Assembly: GCA_030706015.1 (NCBI GenBank)
Contig: JAUZPI010000045.1
Span: 1-34,259, forward strand
Origin: Bacillota bacterium
Lineage (GTDB): Bacteria; Bacillota; Clostridia; Clostridiales; Clostridiaceae
Reading direction: 5' to 3'
Length of the DNA: 34,259 nt
Below, piece by piece: positions 1-7,051 of the stretch. Below the pieces are notes generated by a model. The model was not told the origin of the DNA. It worked only from the letters and a program-made list of their open reading frames with translations, and made no database searches. Positions within the stretch are counted from its first letter, which is position 1. Each line of letters begins with the position of its first letter. A program made the position numbers and the translations under genes.

Positions 1-141
1 ATCAATTCGGAGTTCTTCCATCTCATTGATTTCTTCAGGATCAAGAGATTTTAAATCATCTGGTGTACGTTCCATTGCCCCATCCTTGGGTTATGTACGC
101 TATGTATGTTTTTTATGGCGCAATCAATCATTGATCACGCC
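1..141. repeat. Left copy of 141-bp terminal direct repeat (contig overlap)
   Basis: Bases 1-141 are identical to 34119-34259. They hold the first 25 codons of the portal gene (minus strand, start codon at 75) and its leader. The portal gene is complete at the other end, so this copy is a duplicate and not a second gene. 141 is the largest default k-mer of the MEGAHIT assembler, so the simplest reading is an assembly overlap on a circular or circularly permuted molecule rather than a biological terminal repeat. Confidence 0.95.
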
Positions 142-147
142 ATAAAA
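111..147. repeat. Long inverted repeat in the leader between the DUF2829 and portal genes
   Basis: TTTTATGGCG (111-120) pairs perfectly with CGCCATAAAA (138-147). The 17-nt interior contains a second dyad, ATCAAT/ATTGAT. The hairpin lies about 35 nt upstream of the portal start codon on the minus strand. No T-run follows it on either strand, so it looks more like an mRNA processing or stability hairpin than an intrinsic terminator. The left arm and most of the loop are repeated at 34229-34259, where the contig ends inside the hairpin. Confidence 0.7.
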
Positions 148-154
148 TTATATC

Positions 155-394
155 TTAAGCACTTGGTGCTACAGCCGGTGTTGCCGGTTGTACTTGTTGT
201 ATAATCTTCCAATCTTCCGCAATCATATCTTCAACTAATGGCACCCAATTTCCAGCATTAGGATTTGGCTGCGTTAGAATTTTCCATAGATATTGCATAC
301 CTGGCATATGGACAATATATTCTGCGCCTGTCCATATCTCTCGAGCTAAATATTCCCCTTCGTGTAACGCTTTAAGTGCTTCTGCAAATAACAT
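155..394 (-). CDS. DUF2829 family protein (Tad2-like)
   Basis: The 79-aa protein has the DUF2829 pattern: an N-terminal A-EAL-AL-EGE---RE-W segment (residues 4-21), a central aromatic strand, and the closing DMIAEDWKII motif (about 56-65), followed by an Ala/Pro-rich tail. Some members, such as Tad2 of phage SPO1, are sponges that bind the cADPR-type signals of Thoeris defence. Many others are untested. The gene sits in the late operon between the terminase block and portal, an odd place for an early anti-defence gene, so a different role is possible. The family call is firm; the anti-Thoeris role is inference. Confidence 0.8.
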   Translation of the reverse strand: MLFAEALKALHEGEYLAREIWTGAEYIVHMPGMQYLWKILTQPNPNAGNWVPLVEDMIAEDWKIIQQVQPATPAVAPSA

Positions 395-424
395 TTACTA
401 CTCTCCTTTAGTTAATGAAAACTA

Positions 425-586
425 TTATCTTTCCTGAACCCTAAACCATAGTTCTTCATTCTTTAGTTGAGACTTATGAGAATCAAGACTCTTAAAGCTT
501 TGCTTCTCTTTATTGGTTTGGATACCAGGAGTTAATTCCTTAATGCAAGTATCTTTCCATAAAGGATCAATAACTTGATTAGCCAT
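425..586 (-). CDS. Small hypothetical phage protein, translationally coupled
   Basis: 53-aa lysine-rich hydrophilic protein of no recognised family. I start it at the ATG at 586, which overlaps the stop codon of the upstream gene in a TAATG arrangement that indicates translational coupling. An upstream in-frame TTG at 610 would give 61 aa and is less likely. It belongs to the run of small genes between large terminase and portal. Confidence 0.55.
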   Translation of the reverse strand: MANQVIDPLWKDTCIKELTPGIQTNKEKQSFKSLDSHKSQLKNEELWFRVQER

Positions 587-837
587 TAAGGCAGTACCGT
601 TAATTGGCAAGAACCATTAGTAAATACTGGCTTATACCATTGCGTACCATCTGTACCACGAGCAATGACAGCATCATTAGCTGTGATTACAAATCCTTGG
701 GATTTGATATAAGTATCAAGGTAACCTGCTGCTGAGATTGTAGCTAATGTATCTGTTTTAGAGAAAAGATGGCCAATACGTGGGACAACACCATTGTTTT
801 GACCTGGGAATAAAATATTGAATGAAAATACCGACAT
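586..837 (-). CDS. Small conserved-looking phage head-region protein
   Basis: 83-aa protein with an N-terminal FNILFPGQ segment, then a TLATISAAGYLDTYI segment (about residues 30-44) and a C-terminal QWYKPVFTNGSCQLTVL strand. This arrangement resembles small proteins near phage structural genes, possibly surface or decoration proteins, but I cannot name a function. It has a strong ribosome binding site (AAGGAG, 8 nt before the ATG at 837) and couples to the gene downstream through TAATG. Confidence 0.7.
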   Translation of the reverse strand: MSVFSFNILFPGQNNGVVPRIGHLFSKTDTLATISAAGYLDTYIKSQGFVITANDAVIARGTDGTQWYKPVFTNGSCQLTVLP

Positions 838-905
838 GATTAACGCTCCTTGTTAATGTAAATTCCTTTGCCTATATTCCTCTAATTTGGTCTAGATCTC
901 AACTC

Positions 906-1556
906 CTAACCCCAGATAATACCTTTACCTTCGCATGCATAACAGTTCTTTACTATTCTTCCTTGCTCATCTTTGGTATCAACTAACTGCTCGTACATTG
1001 AATTTGTTGGTGCATTGTAATATAAACCTAAGCCACCACAATTTGGACAAGTATGAGGTTTTTTTTCTTTAATAACTTTTTGATATTGAGCATGAGTTAT
1101 CTCTTGAAATCTTTCTAATTCAATCAATCTTTTTTCAGCCTCAATATTCTCAATATCATGAAGACGTTCATCAGAATCATCCATTTCTAAATTATTTATG
1201 CGGTCTTCTAATTCTTTAATTCTGCACCGCAATTCACTTATAAATGACTCACAACCTTTTTGCCATGTTTCAATGGATTGTCGTGTGCTATACAAAAGTT
1301 GTACATTTACTGAAGATATATCTAATTCTTTTATCTTAGTTTCTAATTTCCTAATACTATCCCACATACATTTGCAATCAGTGACATAGTTAAAGCATCT
1401 AATGCAATATCCTGAATGTTGAAGTGTCTCAGAAACTTCTTCTGCAGATTTACTGAATTCACCAAATATCTTTACTGTCTGCTCGAGACAAGAGAAACAT
1501 GTTCCTCTACAGGTATTACTCAATGTTCCATCAAGATTTTTACAATTACATGTCAT
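906..1556 (-). CDS. Zinc-binding coiled-coil protein with DnaJ-like CxxCxGxG motifs
   Basis: 216-aa protein of unknown function. The N-terminus is cysteine-rich (Cys 3, 5, 16, 20, 23 and a later CIRC...CKC group), the middle is a charged heptad-rich helix (about 65-160), and the C-terminus has CPNCGGLG (170-177) and CYACEGKG (205-212), the zinc-ribbon half-motifs of DnaJ. There is no J domain. It starts 1 nt after the terminase large-subunit stop and so is probably co-translated with it. A packaging or assembly chaperone role is possible but unsupported. Confidence 0.65.
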   Translation of the reverse strand: MTCNCKNLDGTLSNTCRGTCFSCLEQTVKIFGEFSKSAEEVSETLQHSGYCIRCFNYVTDCKCMWDSIRKLETKIKELDISSVNVQLLYSTRQSIETWQKGCESFISELRCRIKELEDRINNLEMDDSDERLHDIENIEAEKRLIELERFQEITHAQYQKVIKEKKPHTCPNCGGLGLYYNAPTNSMYEQLVDTKDEQGRIVKNCYACEGKGIIWG

Positions 1557-1557
1557 A

Positions 1558-3117
1558 TTAATTCTGCCACCTAAATACTGGGTTATTCATATCTACATTA
1601 TTCTTAACAGTCTTGTCACGAGCTATATTATCTGATGCCAATTCAATACAATCATAACCTAGTCCATCCATAGGATGTGATGACATGTTCTTATTAGGCT
1701 TATCACGATAACGTTCTTCACCTGATACCGCCAAACGCGTGTATACATAATCCTTTGTGAATCCTCTGAATAGCGTTGGACATTTGGTTCGATCCATCTG
1801 GAAAGCAGGCTTACCATCAACCATGCGATTCAAGAAGAATCTCACACTTGCTAGCCTCGGCTCAATATCATTAGTACGAGCCGCATGGCATTTAATCCCT
1901 AACTGATTGATCTCACCAATACAGGACATCTCATCCACAATCTCAGATCTATTATTGCCCGCAGGATCTGCATATCCTATCCATTTAGTACAATATGGAA
2001 AGTCTTTCTGCAATCCTGGAATCACAACCATTTCTATAAATGATCTGATCCCAATATCAATTCCAATGTATTCCTTTAACACCAGTAGCTGACCACGAGG
2101 AGTCAACTGACATACTACACAAGCTGGAGTTAAACCAAAGTCTATTCCAAGATACAGCGGCTCACCTTGTAGCGCTCCAAGAGATAAGACTGCATGAAGA
2201 TCTGGATTAAACTCGGGGTAGACCTTCTTACCAAACCCAACGCTACCGTACTCTCCAAGGCAGTAGACCTTGACGAAATCCTCAGTTTGTCCTTCGGCCA
2301 ACTTAACATAATAATCATTAGCAAGATTAGAAGCGTTGTCACAATGTACATTAGGCACCCAGATTCCATCTTCATTTTTTAGTAATCCAGCCGGTTGATG
2401 AAAGATTCGGTAAGAGTCAAGAGACTTAAGTTCGAAGTCCTTATAAATCCAGTGATCAATATCAGGGGGGTTAGTATCAGCGATAATACCAGACCAATAA
2501 GGATCTGGACAAAAACTACGACTAGGATAGCGGTGATTAACGCGGCCTTTGAAGTGAGAGAGAGCGCCTTGAGGAACTTCTGAAAGTTCATTAATGTATG
2601 CACCTGTAACTTCCAATGATTTAATTTTTCTAAGATCCTCTTCCCTATCAAGGGCAATAAATATAAGTTCAAGTTCTACTACTCCTTGTCCATCATTAAA
2701 GGTGTGTTCGTAGGTGAGTAACGGTTTCTGTCGCTTGCGAATATCGCCCAGCTCGCCGAACCATGTGAGCCAGGTTTGTAAGGTGGTGGAATATAACTCG
2801 CCTGATGTATTTCTGACGATTGCCCATCTCGCACGTCGTCGTCCATTGTGCCACCTCGGCATATCACAGACCGATCGAACAATGTAGTTGACGCACATTG
2901 TACTCTTTCCAGATCCATAAGGGCCAACGACAAGATTAATAAAACTGTTAGACTCGTGAAACAGTTTACCAGTAGGAGAGGGAACATAAATCTTATTCTT
3001 ATCGCTTGCATAAATAATGGTTTCCTTATCATTAAATTGTATGTGCTGCGATTGACTCTTTGATAACGAATCACGTATCTGATTAAACTCTTGCCGACAT
3101 TGTGCAAGTGATGCCAT
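1558..3117 (-). CDS. terL: Terminase large subunit (packaging ATPase/nuclease)
   Basis: The 519-aa length is normal for a terminase motor. The N-terminal ATPase has a Walker A GPYGSGKST (residues 65-73) and a Walker B-like strand ending in acidic residues (VTGAYINELSEV, 170-181, likely catalytic E177). The C-terminal RNase H-fold nuclease shows LGIDFGLTP (D326), YADPAG (D384) and a late acidic pair in MDGLGYD, the usual metal-binding carboxylates. It drives DNA into the prohead through the portal and cuts concatemers. RBS AAGGA precedes the ATG. It lies downstream of the small subunit in the late operon. Confidence 0.95.
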   Translation of the reverse strand: MASLAQCRQEFNQIRDSLSKSQSQHIQFNDKETIIYASDKNKIYVPSPTGKLFHESNSFINLVVGPYGSGKSTMCVNYIVRSVCDMPRWHNGRRRARWAIVRNTSGELYSTTLQTWLTWFGELGDIRKRQKPLLTYEHTFNDGQGVVELELIFIALDREEDLRKIKSLEVTGAYINELSEVPQGALSHFKGRVNHRYPSRSFCPDPYWSGIIADTNPPDIDHWIYKDFELKSLDSYRIFHQPAGLLKNEDGIWVPNVHCDNASNLANDYYVKLAEGQTEDFVKVYCLGEYGSVGFGKKVYPEFNPDLHAVLSLGALQGEPLYLGIDFGLTPACVVCQLTPRGQLLVLKEYIGIDIGIRSFIEMVVIPGLQKDFPYCTKWIGYADPAGNNRSEIVDEMSCIGEINQLGIKCHAARTNDIEPRLASVRFFLNRMVDGKPAFQMDRTKCPTLFRGFTKDYVYTRLAVSGEERYRDKPNKNMSSHPMDGLGYDCIELASDNIARDKTVKNNVDMNNPVFRWQN

Positions 3118-3126
3118 TTACTATCC

Positions 3127-3372
3127 TTAGCGCTTTAGATTCTTTGCAATACCTAACTTATCTTTTATAAGTGCTTTTTGAATACGCTTAGCTGCATATT
3201 CAGGATTAATCTTAAGTAACGAACAATAATGGATAAATAACTTATTCCTAGCATTGATAAAACGCACTGCGCCATCAGGATCATTATCCTTATTCTTACT
3301 CATAGCATCAGAGATAGCCTGTAAGATAATAGCTGTCACCAAGGCCTTATCGCCTTTCAGGTTAGAACGCAT
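3127..3372 (-). CDS. Small hypothetical protein upstream of large terminase
   Basis: 81-aa, basic and mostly helical. A central segment (AVRFINARNKLFIHYCSLLKI followed by NPEYAAKRI, split here) resembles short proteins found next to phage terminases that end in a CxLLxIxPxY-type helix. I know of no assigned function. The start ATG overlaps the stop of the previous small gene (TAATG), and terL follows 9 bp later, so the three are translated together. Confidence 0.65.
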   Translation of the reverse strand: MRSNLKGDKALVTAIILQAISDAMSKNKDNDPDGAVRFINARNKLFIHYCSLLKINPEYAAKRIQKALIKDKLGIAKNLKR

Positions 3373-3551
3373 TACTTTGCGTCCATTACCTGCCGCATAA
3401 TTTTGCTACCATTGACTATCTTGGCAGCTTCGTTAGTTCTACGTGGAACCTTCGCTTTTGTATGAAATATGGGCGCATGTGGCATTGGATTTTCACTATT
3501 AGGTAAATCAAATGCAGTTGCTCCGACGCCTTCCTTGGCTTGTGTTTCCAT
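3372..3551 (-). CDS. Small basic hypothetical protein between the terminase genes
   Basis: 59-aa protein (starts METQAKEGVG, ends MRQVMDAK) filling what would otherwise be a gap. A GAGGA ribosome binding site sits 6 nt before the ATG at 3551, and its TAA overlaps the next ATG as TAATG. Both are strong signs of a real gene. No domain recognised. Confidence 0.65.
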   Translation of the reverse strand: METQAKEGVGATAFDLPNSENPMPHAPIFHTKAKVPRRTNEAAKIVNGSKIMRQVMDAK

Positions 3552-3553
3552 GA

Positions 3554-3781
3554 CTATTTCCTCATTCCTGATAAAGTTTTATGACCTAATATCTTATTAG
3601 CCTTTGAATCAATCTTAGACTTCTCAGATTTAGAAAGCTTCCCACGTTTGACCATTTGCGATGCGCGAGCTTTAGCATTCCTGGCGTGCGCTTTATCTGG
3701 CATTGGATACTTGCGCGATCCAGGTTCACCAAATTCTGATTTAGGTAATTTATTCCTAGCTTTCGTTGTTAGCTTTGCCAT
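3554..3781 (-). CDS. Small basic phage protein with HARNAKARASQ motif
   Basis: 75-aa highly basic protein with an LPKSEFGEPG-RKYPMPDKAHARNAKARASQ core (residues 13-42), then a Lys/Ser-rich helix. I recognise this core from small phage and prophage proteins near head genes but know of no assigned function; a DNA-binding or assembly role would fit the charge. Its start lies 26 bp inside the 3' end of the small terminase gene. Confidence 0.7.
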   Translation of the reverse strand: MAKLTTKARNKLPKSEFGEPGSRKYPMPDKAHARNAKARASQMVKRGKLSKSEKSKIDSKANKILGHKTLSGMRK

Positions 3782-4172
3782 GGTCCTTCCCTCTACTTAA
3801 CTGTTCACTTAAATTCTTTATATCTTCAGACAATTCATTTACTACAGCATTAGAGCTATATTGTTTGCCATGAACTCGCTCAAGTTTCCAAGCTGCTGCT
3901 TGCCATACTTCTTTATCCATGGCATCGTCTATTTTAGATAACCATCTCATAGCAGCAATTCCTTCAGCTTCTTTTATGTCTTCCAGGAACTGAACGTACT
4001 CTGGCGCTACTTCATCCTCACCTTTAACAATCCATTCTCTAAACTTGGTATAAGAAACACGAGCGTAATTACAAGCTAAAGTAAAAGATGCACCTTTAGA
4101 AATAGCTTCAATGATTTTATGTTTATGAGTAGGAAACTTAGGAGGGTGTCCTGGTTTTTTATGTCTGGGCAT
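3756..4172 (-). CDS. terS: Terminase small subunit (DNA-recognition subunit)
   Basis: 138-aa. The N-terminus is basic and proline-rich (GHPPKFP), followed by a helix-turn-helix (about residues 15-55: ACNYARVSYTKFREW is the recognition part), an acidic helical oligomerisation region and the WQAAAWKLER signature (about 90-99) common to phage small terminases. It would recognise the pac or cos site and hand DNA to the large subunit. The coding sequence itself often carries the packaging site in P22-like phages. RBS AAAGGA precedes the ATG. It lies four genes upstream of terL in the late operon. Confidence 0.85.
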   Translation of the reverse strand: MPRHKKPGHPPKFPTHKHKIIEAISKGASFTLACNYARVSYTKFREWIVKGEDEVAPEYVQFLEDIKEAEGIAAMRWLSKIDDAMDKEVWQAAAWKLERVHGKQYSSNAVVNELSEDIKNLSEQLSRGKDHGKANNES

Positions 4173-4204
4173 TTACACAAATCCTTTTGTGTTAATTGAT
4201 CAAA

Positions 4205-4420
4205 TTATGATACTTGAATATATCCTCTTTGTAACCTTAGTCTTGTGATTTTTTGGATCTCTTCTTCAAGAACTTCTTCACTACCTCGACCAATAGTTCT
4301 AAGACAAGCCAAACCACGGTTGCCCCCACGCAATACAATAAGAACGAGATCATCGAGTAAATCCTTCTGCATTAATAAATAATAGTAACGTCCATTACTT
4401 CGGTTTTCAAACTTAATCAA
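4205..4420 (-). CDS. WGR-domain-like small protein (TTG start)
   Basis: 71-aa protein with the pattern of the WGR domain: NRSNGRYYYLLMQKDLLDDL-LIVLRGGNRG (residues 6-35). The WGR triplet itself is replaced by RGG. WGR domains occur in PARP-family and poorly studied phage and plasmid proteins and may bind nucleic acid. The only start consistent with the frame is TTG at 4420, preceded by AAGG with 8-nt spacing; no ATG is available. It sits between the endolysin and terminase genes in the late operon. Confidence 0.6.
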   Translation of the reverse strand: MIKFENRSNGRYYYLLMQKDLLDDLVLIVLRGGNRGLACLRTIGRGSEEVLEEEIQKITRLRLQRGYIQVS

Positions 4421-4452
4421 TACTTATACCTTAAGGTTACCCATCCTTGGTA

Positions 4453-5001
4453 TTAGTCATATGCGCGATTCAGCCATCCATTAAGAAACTGTTTCTCAGT
4501 CGGATTCAATGCTGCAATTAATCTATAATCTCCAGCACGTTCAGATCTTAAGGCACATAATAGTGCTGGCATATCACGTATGGAATTCACAAGGTATAAC
4601 GTATTTTCACCCAATATGCCATCATCAGCATGATTAGATCTACAACCAAATACAGACCAACATGCACGTTGTAGCGCCTTGACAGCAGGAGCTATACCCA
4701 TATTTACAGCTGAATCGAATAGATAATTACAGAGTTCTTGGCTATGAAGCTTTTCAAATGGAGCATGTACCCAGAATTGATCGTAGTAGATATTTTTAGT
4801 TTGTATAATATCAAGTGTCTTAATAGTTTCATCGTTTGGTTTGTCGAAAATCCCAAATAATTTTAGTTTATCAGAATCTATGGCTTTCAGAAATCGTAAT
4901 GAGATACCGCGGTTAGTAATTCCACCAGGATCAGCTTCATTGATTTCCACACCTTTTTCATTGAGCAATACAAATTCCACTGCTATGTCAAATGATGCCA
5001 T
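4453..5001 (-). CDS. Endolysin, glycoside hydrolase family 108 (muramidase)
   Basis: 182-aa lysozyme-like enzyme. The N-terminal GH108 module carries the family hallmark (NEKGVEINEADPGGITNRGI, residues 14-33); the catalytic glutamate is probably E15. A C-terminal peptidoglycan-binding-like helical region contains FDSAVNMGIAPAVKALQRA. It would cleave glycan strands at lysis. I start at the ATG at 5001, 9 nt after AAGG, although in-frame ATGs at 5010 and 5007 exist. No signal peptide or SAR helix is visible, so a separate holin is needed, but none is adjacent. Confidence 0.85.
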   Translation of the reverse strand: MASFDIAVEFVLLNEKGVEINEADPGGITNRGISLRFLKAIDSDKLKLFGIFDKPNDETIKTLDIIQTKNIYYDQFWVHAPFEKLHSQELCNYLFDSAVNMGIAPAVKALQRACWSVFGCRSNHADDGILGENTLYLVNSIRDMPALLCALRSERAGDYRLIAALNPTEKQFLNGWLNRAYD

Positions 5002-5137
5002 TCTCATCATCCTTGATTATGGTAGTGCCATCTATCGTATCACAAGCTCTATCGCAATTAACACAGACATAAAATGATGTGCCTTCATGGGCTGAATAGA
5101 CATAAACAAGCTCTTGGCAACACTTAGATAAAACCAT
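4988..5137 (-). CDS. Small zinc-ribbon-like protein, first gene after the late terminator
   Basis: 49-aa protein with clustered cysteines at 6, 7, 25, 28 and 32 (CC...CVNCDRAC), enough for one metal site. It starts at 5137 with a weak ribosome binding site and overlaps the endolysin start by 14 bp. It is the first coding sequence below the putative late terminator, but its function is unknown. The cysteine spacing and tight packing with the endolysin make a real gene likely. Confidence 0.55.
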   Translation of the reverse strand: MVLSKCCQELVYVYSAHEGTSFYVCVNCDRACDTIDGTTIIKDDENGII

Positions 5138-5149
5138 AATCAATCCATG

Positions 5150-5183
5150 AAAAATAACCCCAGTCTTTGGAGAGCCAGGGGTT
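5150..5183 (-). terminator. Intrinsic terminator at the head of the late operon
   Basis: On the minus strand AACCCC (5183-5178) pairs with GGGGTT (5161-5156) around a 16-nt loop, followed at once by TTATTTTT (5157-5150). It lies between the nuclease gene and the lysis/packaging genes and just downstream of a candidate minus-strand promoter, the layout of a lambda PR'-tR' pair. Confidence 0.75.
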
Positions 5184-5261
5184 GATCCAAATAATACAGG
5201 GATGTTTCAAACGAAAGACGGATCAACTAAATAACTAACTGAGGACTTGCTACTCCTAATC

Positions 5262-5291
5262 AGTATAGCTCGACGCCAAGCAATAGATCAA
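5262..5291 (-). promoter_or_regulatory. Candidate late promoter
   Basis: Minus strand: -35 TTGATC (5291-5286), 18-bp spacer, -10 TATACT (5267-5262). Transcription would begin near 5255 and reach the terminator at 5150-5183 after about 70-100 nt. The -35 matches at only four of six positions, so this is tentative. Confidence 0.4.
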
Positions 5292-5740
5292 GCAGCGGGC
5301 TTAACATCATGTAGGTATTGTCTAATAGCAAATATTGCACCGTCCGCATTATCATACCATTCCGCCTTGTAACCCTGGTTGCGCACATTTTGCATAAACG
5401 CATACTGCAGATCAGTTGGCTTTCGACCCAGGGACTTCATCTCGATAAAGAACCCGTTATACAACCCGTTAGACATAGCTAAGAATAGATCACTTGCCCC
5501 AGCCCATAACCCCATATTGCGCTCACGTTCTCCAAGCCAAGGACTTCTCTTGCCATGGTTAGGTATGCTAAATAGCATTAAACCTTCTGTGCGCGCGAAG
5601 GTGACGACTTTGATTTGCTCTGCGGCCTCAGGGTTAGTTGAGCGAGATCGTCGTTTTTTTGGTGGGTTTATGGGGCAAATTACCCTATTCCCATATAGGG
5701 CCTCAACATTAGCTAAGTACTGCTTGCTTGGTTTCCACAT
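5288..5740 (-). CDS. VRR-NUC domain nuclease
   Basis: 150-aa PD-(D/E)xK-type protein. A basic N-terminus (KKRRSR near 28-33) precedes the VRR-NUC core: GLWAGASDLFLA (D84), FFIEMKS (E100, K102) and TDLQYAFMQNVRNQGYKAEW (Q112). These are the expected metal and catalytic positions. Such stand-alone enzymes occur near phage replication genes and may act on branched or flapped DNA. I start at ATG 5740, which has AAGGA at 8-nt spacing; the ATG at 5749 lies inside that ribosome binding site. It overlaps the preceding gene by 32 bp. Confidence 0.85.
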   Translation of the reverse strand: MWKPSKQYLANVEALYGNRVICPINPPKKRRSRSTNPEAAEQIKVVTFARTEGLMLFSIPNHGKRSPWLGERERNMGLWAGASDLFLAMSNGLYNGFFIEMKSLGRKPTDLQYAFMQNVRNQGYKAEWYDNADGAIFAIRQYLHDVKPAA

Positions 5741-6032
5741 TGGCACCATCCTTGGTGTTATATGTAAGTTGTTTTAGTCTCTGCTCTTCAACATGATCAA
5801 ATAGCTTTGGTAACCAAGTTATTGGTTCCATTCCACCATTCATCCAAATAACCCGTTGTAAACCATAAATTGTACGTTTCAATCTCATTGCATCATAACG
5901 TTGAGTAATTGTTAGATCCTGATTAAATTCATCTCGCAATTCTTCCGGTTTTACATGCTCAGCTATATCCAGCAATGATTCTCGTGCTGCATCAACTGAG
6001 GATAAGTGTCCATACCTACCCCAATAGCTCAT
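5709..6032 (-). CDS. Hypothetical protein between replication initiator and nuclease
   Basis: 107-aa, begins MSYWGRYGHLSSVDAARE and is mainly helical, with a Trp-containing helix (YGLQRVIWMNG). I do not recognise a family. It starts at 6032 with AGGAG at 7-nt spacing, 2 bp after the stop of the initiator-like gene. Its position just before the candidate late promoter is where lambdoid phages keep the late antiterminator, but nothing in the sequence itself shows that function. Confidence 0.7.
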   Translation of the reverse strand: MSYWGRYGHLSSVDAARESLLDIAEHVKPEELRDEFNQDLTITQRYDAMRLKRTIYGLQRVIWMNGGMEPITWLPKLFDHVEEQRLKQLTYNTKDGANVETKQAVLS

Positions 6033-6034
6033 AG

Positions 6035-6850
6035 TTACGCTCCTGTTCTGCAAACTCCTTTTAATTGCGCCATAATTTTCTTAACAGCTGCTTGACTAGT
6101 TTCTTGTGAGGCTACATGGCATACACAAGCTACCTCCGGAGCTTTACAGGTTTTGCAAATCAGATACTGCGTAGTGTTGATGTAATGAGTAGCTTGCTCT
6201 TTGATAGGCGCTTTTGTCTTTACTGGATATTCTCTGTCTAAAAATAACTCAAATGCAGCATGATGATCTTTGTAGTGCTTACCATTGGCATTAGTCAGCT
6301 TTACAAACTTTTTAACCATAGCTTCTGGATCTAATCCTTTTTCCTTACATAATAAGGTGGCTTCTGCATTTGGTTGAAAAGGTGAGAGCGAAGCGCGCTT
6401 TTTGCGCTCTCTCTCTTTTTTAATATTATTTATATTATTTTTATCTATTGTATTTATAGGGCCCTGTTTACCGTCCCACGGTTTTTGCCGTACGGTAGAA
6501 ATCATAGAACGGTGTTTTTTTCCTGTGGATAACTTTTCAGGAATAAATTGAGATCCATCAGATACTTGCATATCGAAGAACGAAAATCGGCCACTTACAT
6601 CTCGAACTTGCGTTATAGTTATAAGATTATGCGCTGACAATATATTGAGCAATTCATCTAACTTATTAATTCCTACTTGGCAGACTTTACGTAATTGTTC
6701 TTTGTGAAATTCCCACAAAGGCGGAAGACTAGATAGATAACAATAAAGACCGAGCGCTGATAGATTATAATTAAGACCTTGGAGTACAGAATTTGGGATA
6801 GTGGTAAAATTGCTGGTTTGTTTTGATACAATATATTTATGTACAGACAT
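6035..6850 (-). CDS. Winged-helix replication-initiator-like protein
   Basis: 271-aa. The N-terminal third (about 15-100: FTTIPNSVLQGL-YNLSALGLYCYLSSLP, then WEFHKEQLRKVCQVGINKLDELLNIL in two helices) matches the helix-turn-helix of phage and plasmid replication-initiation or primosome-loader proteins. A basic linker (KKERERKKRA) and a C-terminal zinc-ribbon-like cluster (Cys 232, 235, 242, 244) follow. It probably binds the origin or helps load helicase; no helicase or polymerase is encoded, so host replication proteins must be used. AAGGA precedes the ATG. Its leader is opposed by an antisense promoter. Confidence 0.7.
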   Translation of the reverse strand: MSVHKYIVSKQTSNFTTIPNSVLQGLNYNLSALGLYCYLSSLPPLWEFHKEQLRKVCQVGINKLDELLNILSAHNLITITQVRDVSGRFSFFDMQVSDGSQFIPEKLSTGKKHRSMISTVRQKPWDGKQGPINTIDKNNINNIKKERERKKRASLSPFQPNAEATLLCKEKGLDPEAMVKKFVKLTNANGKHYKDHHAAFELFLDREYPVKTKAPIKEQATHYINTTQYLICKTCKAPEVACVCHVASQETSQAAVKKIMAQLKGVCRTGA

Positions 6851-6871
6851 ATATAATCCTTAATGTAATAG

Positions 6872-6899
6872 TTGACCTTCCTGTGGCCTAAGCTATAAT
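6872..6899 (+). promoter_or_regulatory. Strong plus-strand promoter upstream of and diverging from the initiator gene
   Basis: TTGACC (6872-6877), 16-bp spacer, TATAAT (6894-6899). This is the closest match to a sigma-70 consensus that I see in the window. It begins 22 bp upstream of the initiator start codon and points away from it. No plus-strand coding sequence follows before 7487, so its direct product is non-coding and antisense to the leftward transcript. Confidence 0.65.
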
Positions 6900-6905
6900 A
6901 CGCTC

Positions 6906-6965
6906 ATGCGCACAGGTTCTGGAGAACCGAATTTGTAACCTACGCCCCGCGACAAACGGGGCGTA
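6906..6965 (+). ncRNA. Candidate antisense RNA with two hairpins
   Basis: Starting at the expected start site of the 6872-6899 promoter. It contains GGTTC-tgga-GAACC (6915-6928) and a perfect 9-bp GC stem TACGCCCCG/CGGGGCGTA (6941-6949/6957-6965) with a 7-nt loop. The 3' end is unknown: no clear T-run follows. It is complementary to the leader of the leftward initiator mRNA, an arrangement reminiscent of antisense control of plasmid replication initiators. The stems could instead act on the other strand as part of the origin. Confidence 0.4.
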
Positions 6966-7051
6966 ATCCTAAAAAACCGTAAACCCCTATCCTACCCTCA
7001 AACCAATAAATTGTAACCAGTGTCTTACCTGCTTATCTGTAAGACTATCGA

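Noticed and set aside
1..75. Partial second portal gene at the left edge
   Set aside because: It is the duplicated contig overlap; the complete gene is at 32022-34193.
6931..7018. Two TTGTAACC copies (6933-6940 and 7011-7018) as origin iterons
   Set aside because: Only two copies at unequal context, and related 8-mers occur in coding regions; too few to call an iteron array, although an origin near 6.85-7.05 kb remains plausible by position.
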